64,000 nucleotides of DNA from Gibbula magus. Lineage: Eukaryota > Mollusca > Gastropoda > Trochida > Trochidae. The notes beneath the pieces were generated by a model, which worked only from the letters and a program-made list of their open reading frames with translations, was not told the origin of the DNA and did not search any database. The stretch's first letter is position 1. Each line of letters begins with the position of its first letter. This document shows positions 13,141-24,700 of this stretch, piece by piece. The position numbers and the translations under genes are program-made. Location of the stretch: NCBI GenBank assembly GCA_936450465.1, contig OW388289.1, positions 81,361,093 to 81,425,092 on the forward strand. Reading direction: 5' to 3'.

Positions 13141-13544
13141 ATATGATGGTTGGATTGAAAGTTGGAGCGGGGGACATCCCAGTGCATCACATGCACATAT
13201 TTCTAGTATTTACATATCTTATATCCAACAAAGATTTCTCAAAATTTGAGCTTCCCAGCATCACTAGTTCTTGGAAAGAAGTTACTTACAGCTTTTAGGG
13301 TGGATCCCTTGCCACACTCATTAACACCAAATGAACAAACTTTAGTCTCCATGTATTGTAATAAGGATGTTATTCTGAAATGTTAAGCTTTTTATGTCAA
13401 CTGGTTTCAGAGATAAATTTGTTTAAATGTTTCATTAATACCATCTTCACTGTTCACAATATTTTTCTATTTTCTATTTTACTATGTCCTTGTATTACAT
13501 CTCATCTCTTGTCTCTTTAAGAGGTTTTGTACAAATTCACTCAA

Positions 13545-13800
13545 GGGTGAGGTGAGGTGAGTTGGGGTTAAACACTGCTTTAAAGAGTATTTCACTGATA
13601 TCATGGAACTAGCACACCATGGATGGTACTGCGCTGAATTTCAGTGTGGCATTGCACCCAAACTTTACTGTATGTAGAACAGTTCTCTACAGCAGACAAT
13701 GTTGCCGAGCCCCAGACGGGATTCGAAACACGCACCTCTTGATCTAAAGCCGAACACGCTATCCCACCCTTCACTTGGTTAGCCCCTACTTTGCAGGCAG
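13545..13800 (-). repeat. tRNA-derived SINE, copy 1
   Basis: Read on the - strand, a tRNA-like head near 13800-13720 has a box-B match (GTTTCGAATCCCG). A body follows that is shared with 22.02-22.23 kb and 56.83-57.13 kb, and it ends in a CTCACCTCACC-type tail (GGTGAGGTGAGGTGAG on the + strand at about 13546-13561). Three copies in 64 kb indicate an abundant family. Confidence 0.7.
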
Positions 13801-14239
13801 GCTTCTGCCACCTCTTAAGTTTTGCAAGTAGGGCAATGAAAATTACATTATTATCTTAGTCTCCATCCAACAAGGATGATATTTTCATAGAGCTTACTAG
13901 AACTACTTATCCCTTGCAGAGTCAGCTATATCCCCGCCAAGTGGAAAAACATTTAGAGATGGGATTTCATGGAAATATGGACAAAAACAATAATGCCAAA
14001 AAGGCACATCAATACATGATTGTTCCACATACCAAGTTTCATTGAGCTATGCCTTACAGTTTTTTAGTTCTTCTCTGGAAACAAAAATCCAACACTTCGT
14101 TGGAAGGGGGGATAATGAACAACTCCATGTAACAAAGTTGTTATTCTGAAAATTGTCAGCTTATTGGTTTCTTTAGATAAGTTGTTTAAAGGTTTTAGGG
14201 AAAATCTAGCCTCATAGGTCTGATGAGCTAACAATTTAA

Positions 14240-17200
14240 ATCACAAAGAGCTGCAAATAGGCCCAATGTCTATGACGTAGTATGGGTATAATGAAACATA
14301 ATCATACCATATCTTAACATAAAATAGAAATGAGAAACTATTTGTGTAGCCTTATTCATATTGGTATACAAATAACAAACAACTTTGTTTAAATTCTATA
14401 CAATAAATAGATTTGTTTTTTAATGCATAGTGTACAATAATATCTACAACAATAGTTTAAATACTATAGATCACAGAAACATACGGTAGTCTATATACAT
14501 AAATAGGTAACAAGGCATCTTCACTCAAGTTTAACAAGAAGACAGAGACATCTATCCTCTGCCACATGAAATGTAATCCAATGTTGTCTACACCAGACAG
14601 CAACATTTTAATCATACAAGCATGCACAAGAAGATCATAAATATAACACCTACTTAGCAATCATCACATATGAAAAGAGTAAATTTTCAGTGCTTAATTA
14701 CTACTTATATGGCTCTGGAAACAAAACAAAGCTTCCTTTTTTGAGAACCATGGCAGTCTCCATTGAAACAAAAAAACGTAAAATTTTAACAAGTTCCTTA
14801 TACCAAAGGCACATCTACGCTGCTTTCTTTGAAAATGCATTTCGATTTCAATTGGTTTTTTAAGTTCTTGAATAAGGTCAAGTTTTTTATCGACTTACTG
14901 TCCATCTTGACAAATTCGGCACATACAATAACTCAATACATCAAATTTAGAGATTTTTGACATTCAGAAATAAACCTGGCATGTTGACATTAAAACTTAA
15001 ATGATTATTTTGCAATTCCCTATATAGCAAAAGTCACCACACCAACTTGAAAACTGATTAATTTCAGCTTGGCTTGGACAAGAACAACAATGCAAACAAA
15101 CAAACAAATTCTAAATGACACTTGATTGGGTGGAAATAGTCAAAAACAGTTTGAAGAATTCCTTTCATTATTTCTACTGTGATATAATAGCTTAAAAACA
15201 TAACACACCATAGTCAATGCAAAGGAGGTTTTAAATACATTTAGGCTGGGTTAGGTTATTTATCTGATCGAATCATCATTAGGCTAGACACTTTTAGTTA
15301 TGCTGCCAACATCTAGGAAGCAAATGTCGAACTTCTTCATGCCTGTCAGTCATGCAAAATCCTTGTCTTGATGAAAACATGTACTTACTATCTGTAACAT
15401 ACAAGATGTAAATGTTTATAATCAAAAACAATTTCTATCATTAAATTTGAAGATAGGTAATAATTCCCCACATGCATTTTATTGTCCATAAAAAATAGGT
15501 GAGGTATGTTTTTAATTCTATAATTAATTCTATAAAATCTAACACTCCTAAACAAATTGTCACAGACAGCAACAAATAGAATATCAATAGAATATAGACA
15601 GATATACATTTGTTAAAAACTAGACCAATATTTCTTTAGGGGTCGGTTGCACCTTGATTGGACATTTCTCAGGGGAAAAAAGGTAGAATATTACCAATAG
15701 GTACAAAGATGGAAATAAACTTCTTAATACTCTCAATGTTCCCATTTTCAATCAAACAAATTTAAAGTTTATAGATAATGTCCTATTTCATTTTCTTTCT
15801 CTTTGTTGAAAAAGATTTTCAGGACCAAAGAATGAACAAATGATTAATTCCAAGTTCATTTCACCCTAAAGATGCTGATTCTACAAGTAACAGAGACAGA
15901 AACGGACACCATATCTGTCAGCTGATAATCATGAGAACAAAGAGAGAAAGCTCTCGGACTATATCATGAAACAACATCACAGACCTACTTTACAGATGAA
16001 GATAACTTATTCAGAATTACTAGCTATATCACTGAAGGATAGACTACTAGTAGGTGGTCTGCTGGATCACACCAGAGGAGATTCGCTAGAATTAAAGCCA
16101 TTGGGGTCACCGACTTTGTTTGACCAGTACACTTAAAATTTCCATCAAAATCACTGCATTAAGTCTTTGGCGGACATTGAGAAGTGAAATACATAAGATA
16201 ACAAGACATTAGCATCTTTATACCAAATGATGAAGGAGTAAGCATATACTTCGCAATGGTGTGCATGTTCACAGTTAAGAAGTTGTTATCCACAAAATTT
16301 TGTTATCTTATAGACTACTACTAGTTAACACTCAAACTGCAAAAATAACTGAAAAACCATTCTGAGGATTAAAACCACAGGAATCACAACTCTTCACAGA
16401 GGGAAAAATCCAAGATTTGTCACTAGCTAAGATGCATCAACAGATATATTCAAAGAGTAATATGTTATTTTTCCCTCCTTAGAATTGTGTTCAGAATTGT
16501 GTTTAAAAGGTACACAAATTGGACCATACAATAATATGGTTAATTGTTGCATAACGGGAACATATTGAAATATAATGGCACTGATAAAGTAGCAGGCTTC
16601 ACATTTTTCCTTATTTTACAACCAACAAGAGGCACTTGCAACGGTGTAAGTATCTCTCAATAAGTGAAACACATGTAATTAACAAAGATAGACAAATCAG
16701 CTTTACAACTATACTTGTCATCAACTACCCGGTAAGTTCTGTTGAATATCTTCTTCAGTACTTTTCAATATCAATGTCTTAATTACCCGGATAATGTTGA
16801 CATTTGAATTTTGAACATGTGCACAAATTTCTCATGATAAATAATATTGAAAATATTCATCAATATCTTCTGAGAGTGGGTGTCGGTGAGAGAGTTATTG
16901 TTTAATTCTGCTTGGGCAACATCACAGCCATTAGCGGTGAACCGTCTGAGGCCAGACAACTATCGATTAAATTGAATGCAAATGCTTGGTTATACAACAT
17001 ACATGCTGAAAATGAAATGTAAAGTGCATTTTAACGAATGTGAACAAAGTGAATTTTTGTATAACATTTGAAGGATTAGTGAATATTTTGAAAGAAAGAA
17101 TTTCACAAATAGATCATCCAGTATCTAAGAAGAAGGAAACAATGATGATGACATTAGATATTCAGACCTTCCAAGCATGAAGTTGTGATGGAGAATGATT

Positions 17201-18700
17201 TAACAGAGTGACTCTAATTGACTTTCAGCTGAATTACACAATCTTATCATCAGATCCTCTGTGGATGAAACAGCTGTAGAAAACAATAACTTTTACGTTG
17301 AGCAAAGACTGACACCACAAAATAGTTTCAAAACAAAATATTTCATTAACTTCAAAGATATACATAAACAGTAAATATTATTTTGTCAATATTGTTGTAT
17401 ACATTATTAGGATCTCACCCAGGCTGTTATACAAGTAATAATTTCTGTATCTGTAACAAAGTGAATTCACCATTGACTTGAAAAAGTTGTTACAATATTA
17501 TAAATACAAAGATATAGAGTGACAGAAAACAAAATGCAAGAAAACAATGCCTTAACAATGAGTTGAATTATATCATAATTCATGGTTACATTACCCCAGA
17601 GATGAATACAAGTTCATTTAACAAACCAGTACATTTTTGTGATATTTTCCCAAAATATCCTCAATTGTCCACTGCAAAACAATCCATGCTCAATACCTTT
17701 AAATAATATATTTAACTCATTCACACAATTGGCCCCCTCAGAATTCAACAATTTACTATGGAACAATGTAACTACCCTGTCTGATCCAGATCAGGTTCTA
17801 GTTTGAGTGCATTTTCTCCACACAGCGGTAACTCAAGTCAGCTCTTCCCATGTAACCTGTTTAAATGAACCATATTTCTTGCTTCAAGCAAAATCCTCTA
17901 GTAGCAAAAATGGCACCATAAACTTTCTCCCAAGTCTTACATTGACACACATCGACTTCAAAGGTCTTGGCCTGTTACTGTAATTAGCATATGAACTTTG
18001 AATATGTCTCACATAAATAATACAAATAAGCTTTTTTCAGTTTCTGTCTTGGATTTGGTCTTTTTTCTTTATGAGTATCTTTATTGTAAAAAAAATTCAA
18101 ATAGTGACAAGTACCATACATCAAGGATCAGTGGATCACACATTATACAAGAAATCATATATCAACATTTCTGTTTCCAAAAATGGAATTTTAAATTGTC
18201 ATTAGCAAATGATCACCTATTCAAAGGCGTCAGACTGCACAACTGACTTTATTTATAGCCAAGAAAGCGTGCCACTTTTAAAAGAGGTCACTCTGGAAGA
18301 AATGGACTTGAGTACACTCTGTGTGGAGAGAATGGCTTGAGTGGACAGTGTATGTATCAAGGACACTTTGGCTCTTATCTTGAATCTACCTGTGGTCAGG
18401 ACAAATCCATTGCCTTGTGGTCACTGTATGAAAAGAGATCAGCCTCACTGCCCATAACCTTGTAATTTTTCATTTCTTTTGTATAATCTATAACACTTTA
18501 GCTGTTGAAACCACAACTTTTTAAGGGACTACTCTGGTATTTGCCCCTGGCTAAAGGCAGTCTATCAGATAGTATTCCAGGACCCACAGATAAAGAGTTA
18601 AACATGACAAATCCACATTTTCAAGGCTGGTTACATCCAAGCATATTTATACAGTGGATCATTGCACAGGCCAAGGATTCAAACGCCTAGTTCCCAATAT
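14240..18700. other. Gene-free AT-rich stretch, possibly 3' untranslated or intergenic
   Basis: No coding exon or structured repeat is supported here. It is single-copy within the window, except that a short TCTGATGAGCTAA fragment at about 14220 matches the end of the 19-24 kb repeat. If the distal ABHD13 exon at 18.73-18.80 kb is used, the nearest - strand AATAAA is at 18253-18248. Any longer 3' UTR would run into this region. Confidence 0.4.
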
Positions 18701-18729
18701 TAAAGAAGAATAAGTGAGAGACAAATCTC

Positions 18730-18804
18730 TCATACGTCCTTTACACTTTTGTCCATGTGGAGTGATACACTGTCCTCCATGGTTCTGGGCTGGGAGACTT
18801 CAAC
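18730..18804 (-). CDS. Putative distal last exon of the ABHD13-like gene
   Basis: After a - strand acceptor ending TTGTTGCAG, an open frame of 24 codons encodes VEVSQPRTMEDSVSLHMDKS plus four residues and TGA. It joins in phase 0 to exon 6 of the hydrolase gene if that exon is cut at GAG|GTCCGT (21815). The product would end FFKEVEVSQ and so on, giving a C-terminal tail like that of vertebrate ABHD13, for 367 residues in all. The donor is weak. A - strand AATAAA lies at 18253-18248. The alternative is that exon 6 simply reads through to its own stop at 21788. Confidence 0.5.
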   Translation of the reverse strand, partial: VEVSQPRTMEDSVSLHMDKSVKDV

Positions 18805-19186
18805 CTGCAACAATATACGCATATAAGATTTACATTTAGGAGAAATGTTTTGTGATTTAACTAACCAATCTGTGTTCCACAAGAAATATCACTTGCTTGA
18901 GATAAAAGTTATCTCCTTGGAGGTACTTTCATGATAGAAATATCTTACAATGCCATAACTTCATCAAATACATGTCATAACAATGCACTCATATCAGCCG
19001 AATCACATGGTTGACGATGCTAAAACATCATAAAATAGTTTACATCAATATGTATTAAATCTCTGCAATGCAGTCCTATGATATGTTTGGAGGAAAAGAG
19101 CCATGGGCTCTGTAGCTCACCAGGACTTCATTGATTTAATATCTCAGACTGAATATTATCTCAAGTACTACATTGTCAAAAAAATA

Positions 19187-21573
19187 GAGCCATGGCCTCT
19201 GTAGCTCATCAGGAGATAATAAGTGGGGTATGTTATGGAGTGGACTTTATAGCAATGGTCAGATAATGGAATGTAGTAATAAGAATCTAGGTAGTGAAAC
19301 GATTAAAGCAGTTTAAAAATATTTTGTTACCATAACTTTGCCAATCTGCTATATATATGTGTTGAAAGAGCAACACAAAGCTTGGAAATAAATTGCTGGT
19401 ATCAAACATATAATAATGTGGTGGAGAGATCATACTATTTTTTAAGATCGTACACACATTATATAATAATGAATATACCGGGTACAATTCTTTGCATACA
19501 ATTCACCACTGTAAGCTATTGCAATAATGGCCTGGGGCTGTAGAAGAAAATGAAAAAAACCTTTTTAGGTCATGACCCCTGTTAATTATTATCAAAATTG
19601 GTTACACATAAATCAACATTCTTTATGAATATCATACACCTTTGCATTATATTGTTTTAATTCTCAATTGAATTATGGCAATACCAACATTTATTACATA
19701 ATGAATAGGAGCCTCAGTTTTTGAAAATCCCATTTCTCATAGGCTCCATTTCAATACTTAATAAATTGGTGAATTTTTTTTAGTAAATTCTTTTTCACCA
19801 TTTCTTATAGGCTCCTTTTCAATATTTGATAAAATGGTGATATTCTATGAATAAATTCTTTTTTAGAGTCAGTGGAAGACTAAAGCAGTCTCACGCACAG
19901 TCTATGATAACACAGTGCTGCACAGTAGTTTGTAGTAACCTGAAACCTCTGTGTAACTATCAGTTTTCATTCTTCTGCCAGGAAGAGGTCAACACAATGC
20001 AATTACATAACATGCAGACACTGGACTCACAGCCAGTAAAATTTATATGTTAGATGCAGTTTTTCCTACAATTAATTATTTTTCTGTACTGGAGAAGATG
20101 ATGAAAATAGGTGTGATGTCACAATCTCATATAGCTACTTCTTTTATAGTCCTATGTTATCACCAGTCATCACTAGTCATATTCAGTTCACATATCTCAT
20201 GTAAAATGAAAAAATTTAATTCCTCTTCAAGTTATTCCTTCAAAGGGTATTCAATAGTTCTCATTTCAAATAGATTCACATTAAACATGTCCATGATGTA
20301 GACATCTATCTCATTTCTTGTTCCTATTGAATAAAATTAACTGCAAAGTTAAGAGAAAACTAAATCAGATATAAGTATAAAATATGATATAAATAAGGTA
20401 TACCAAATTGACTCGTACTGGAAATTCTCAATAATTAATTAATTAATTCTCCAAATAATTACACAATATCATGAGATATTAAAAAACTCCATTATTTACT
20501 CTTAAATTACAAAGAACATAATATTAGATTTAATAAAAGATTCTGTATTAAGTCTTTAGAATACTTTTAGACTTGTGTACCTTTATCAGCAAATTCACTT
20601 GCAAAATACAAATAATTACTCATATGTGAAATGTGAGACAAAGATAAAATATGACTTATAATTTTTGTTAGACCTCCAATTCTAAGTTTTTAATTCTAAA
20701 TATCTCTTTTTCATCAGACATATTATATTCTCAAAGCACATGTTAGAACTCTCACATCAGAAAGATGAAATGCCTTTAACTCAGCTGTTTTCTTTAAAAT
20801 TACCTCCCTTACCTAATTACTGATTGAAGTGCACATATAATCTCAGAAAGATGCTGTAAACTGAAATAGGCTTTTAGGTTATGATCTCTGTGACCCATAT
20901 TTGGGGTCACAGACTCACCAAATTTACAATTTAGAATCCCTTACAGCCAAGGAGTCTGTACATAAAATTTCAGCTCGCTTGAGCCATTGGGACTGGAGAT
21001 GAAGATGAAAATAGCATTTTAGGTCATTGCCTCTGTGACCCAATATTTGGAGTCTCACTGTCACCAAATTTACAATTTAGAATCCCCTTCAGTCAAGGAG
21101 TATGTACATAAAATTTCAGCTCTCTACGTTCATTGGGACTGGAGAAGATGATGAAAATAGTTTTTTTTAGGTAATGACCCCTGTGAGCCACACTTGGGGT
21201 CACAGGGTCACCAAATCTACAATTTAGAATCCCTTTCAGCCAAGGAGTCTGTACATAAAATTTCAGCTCTCTGGAGTCATTGGTTCTGGAGAAGAAGATG
21301 AAAATAGCTTTTAAGGTTATGACCCCTGTGACCCACATTTGGGGTCACAGGGTCACCAAATTTACAATTTAGTATCCCCTTCAGCCAAGGAGTCTATACA
21401 TTAAATTTCAGCTCTCTGGAGTCATTGGTTCTGGAGAAGAAGTCGAAAAAGCGAAAAGTTTACGGACGGACACACGGACGGACGGACGGACAGACGGACG
21501 GACGGACGGACGGACGGACGGACGCCATCCCATGCCATAAGCCCATCGGGCCTTTCAGGCCAGATGAGCTAAA
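19187..21573. repeat. Large dispersed repeat, copy A (145-bp tandem units plus GGAC tract)
   Basis: It starts near GAGCCATGGCCTCTGTAGCTC and ends near GGCCAGATGAGCTAAAAA. The two ends are inverted (TAGCTCATCAGG and CC(T/A)GATGAGCTA in the copies). The right half has four ~145-bp units (near 20877, 21022, 21169 and 21313), each with a TTGGGGTCACAG-type core and TACAATTTAGAATCCC. A (GGAC)n tract and CCCATCGGGCCTTTCAGGCC follow. A partial extra unit lies at 21590-21700. A second copy is at 22.58-24.18 kb. Confidence 0.75.
21474..21523. repeat. GGAC microsatellite
   Basis: An imperfect (GGAC)n run of about 12 units inside the dispersed repeat. Shorter GGAC runs occupy the same place in the copies at 24.11 kb and 29.86 kb. 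Confidence 0.9.
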
Positions 21574-21787
21574 AACAAAAAAATAAGTTTTTAGATTGTG
21601 ACCCCTGTGACTCACATTTGGGGTCACAGAGTCACCAAATCTGCAACTTAGAATCCCCATTGGCCAAGGAATCTGTACACAACATTTCAGCTTTTTAGAC
21701 AGACACACCGAAAAAGCATAGGAAGATAAATCTGATCTCATATTTATCCTCGACATGGTGTCCCTTTAAAAGACTGAACGAAAGCTT

Positions 21788-24700
21788 TCATAGTATATCA
21801 TGTTTAAGACGGACCTCTTTGAAGAACTTAGACCAAGCTTCGTAGTAGCCAGGACACATCCACGTCTCATTGTGGGAGCCATTGGGAAACCTGCTGATTC
21901 TCTTTAAGTGACTGCACGATGACTGTAAAACAGAGAGACACGTTAAATAACATTACCATGAGGTGAAATGATCTTTGCTTTGAAGCTGCTACCAAAAGTA
22001 TTTCACCCATATCAAGGCAGCAAATATTAATAATTTATTGCAGGGAGACACACCATTGTGGCTATACAGTATACATTGCAGTGAAACCTGCAAGCATCGG
22101 CTGTATCTAGCATGAATGTTGAGTGGTACTGCACTGAAAGTCAGTGTAGCATTGCATCAAAACCTTACTGCACATTTTTCCTACTGCACACAAAGTTGCC
22201 AAACCCAGAGCTTGATTCTTAATATTTATGGTAATGTTGCATAATTTGATTTAGTTTCTTACATCATAGAGAGATGTCATCATGCGAGGTGGAATGAGTT
22301 GGTCCCCTTGTCCAGAGAGGAAGAGGATCGGAAGGCGAAGACTGGATACAAGCTTCTGGGACGGAAACTGAAACAAAATAAATTTGTGAGCATGAATGTC
22401 ATATATTTTATCAAGGACAAAATATTGTGTTATTTCTTGTGTTATCTCATCAACAGCTAAATTGTTTTGGGCACCAAGATAATTTGCCTAAACTTATTAT
22501 TCACAATAGATTAGCAATTGCCTTCAGCATCAACACTTATGCTATAAGATATAGAAGATGTCAACTGAAACTTTTAAAAATAGAGCCACTGGCTCTGAAG
22601 CTCATCAGGAATCATGTTATTAATTATCTCTAAGGAAAAGATTAAGATATCACATAACAAGTCATTGGTTACACATCAATCCATATTCATTATAAATAAT
22701 GTAGACCTTTGCAGTTTATTGTTTTACTTCTTATTCAGTCTGATTAAAATCGACCTTGTTCCGAGGAATAAAATTTGCAAAATTTTGCATCTGCCGGGAT
22801 ACGAACAGGTTCTGTAGATTCCTCGCCACAAGGTCTGAGAACACCCCGTATAGGCGTGTGTTCAGAACCAGTTTAGCGCAGCCAAAACCCAGTCAAATAG
22901 CTGACCAATCACATCATAGTATTTAAACGGTTGCGGTTTTGAAAGCATTCGGAACAGACAAAAGGATAGCTGTTTGGAGTTATCTGCCCCTAGTTTCTCG
23001 CACCGAAAGCATTTGTTGGGCATCTTTTGATTGGCTAGCTGAATTGTGCCCGAACACGCTAGTGTACGGGGTGCTTTCAGACGGTTTGGCGTGGAAACCC
23101 ACGAACGAGTTCGTATCCCGGTAGATGCACTATTTTGCATTTTTTATTCCACGGAAAACCGTCGATTTTAATCAGACTGACTTCTTATTTTTATTCTGGA
23201 ATTATCAACATTTATTACATAATGAAAAAGAGCCCCTATTTGTTTCTAAATATCCTGTTTCTCATAGGCTCATAGTTTCAAAGGCTACTTTTCAATATTT
23301 AATTAATAAATTCTATTGAGCATCTGAGTGTAAGACTAAACCAGTAACACAGCAGAGAAGTAACCTGAAACCTCTGTGTATTAGCTGCTGTTTGCATCTC
23401 TGCCAGGGAGTGGTCACTCCCCAGGTCAACACCTGCAATTACACAACATGCAGACCCTGGACTCACAGCCAGTGAATTATATATTTTAAATGTGTTTTCC
23501 CCATCTTTATTTATTTTTCTTTACTGGAAAAGAAGATATGGTATCACAAACTCATGTAGCTAGTTTTAATAGTCTTATCTTACTTCATCACCAGTCATAT
23601 TTAGTTCAAATATCTAACGTAAAATAAAACATTTCTTAACCCTTTTTAATTTTTTTCCTATGCATCCTGTCACAATATTCAGTTAACAGGCTATTCAATA
23701 GTTCTAATTACACATTGATTACATCAAACATGTCCATAATGTAGTATTACTCTTAAGCTGACATATGAAGTGCACATAAAATCTCATTATGTTCACAGCT
23801 CATTAAAACAGCTGTTTTAGGCGGTGACCCCTGTGATCCATATTTGGGGTCACAAGATCACCAAATCTACAATTTAGAATCCCCATTGGCCAAAGAGTCT
23901 GTACATAACATTTCAGCTTTCTATGGCTTTTGGGACTCTAGAAAAACATGAAAAATGCTTTTTAGGTTGTGACCCCGGTGGCCCTTATTTGGGGTCACAG
24001 GGTTACCAATTCTACAATTTAGAATCCCCTTCAGTCAAGGAGTCTGTACATAAAATTTCAACTCTCTTGAGTCATTGGTTCTGGAGAAGAAGTCGAAAAA
24101 GTGAAAAGTTTACGGACGGACGGATGGACGGACGCCATCCCATGCCATAAGCCCATCGGGCCTTTCAGGCCTGATGAGCTAAAAATTTGAGATAAACATA
24201 TAAACCACTTACTTGATTTTTAAAACACAAAGTTGGTAAATAATCCACAATCTTAAAACTAAACAAGACTTTTGCTATATCTGGGAGGGAGGTGAAAGTG
24301 TTTTCCACTACGAGTCCTGCCACTACGCTCCCGTAGTAAGGTTTGGACACCAAGTTTATTGCAACAGCTCCACCTAATGATCGTCCGAATATGAACAGTT
24401 TGCGCTTATTGATATCACTTCTCTTGAGGATGAAATCCACTGCTGTTTCTGCATCCTCATACAGACCTGTTGAATGAAAAGGATTCTAATATTCATAAAA
24501 CTATTGAGACACTTAAGTCGATACATAATTTCTCTTGATAAACAATGTATAAAGCTGATGCAATATGAATGATTAGTTCTGTGGATATTGCATTCTCGAT
24601 AATCCAGAGTATACGCTCCGATAAATCTACTCTATATACTCTGGACGCATGCGAGGCTCGGCCCAATAACTTTATTACCTCCCATGGATGGTATTTCATC

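Noticed and set aside
21474..21523. CRISPR-like or other prokaryotic array
   Set aside because: It is a simple GGAC microsatellite in a spliced eukaryotic genome.
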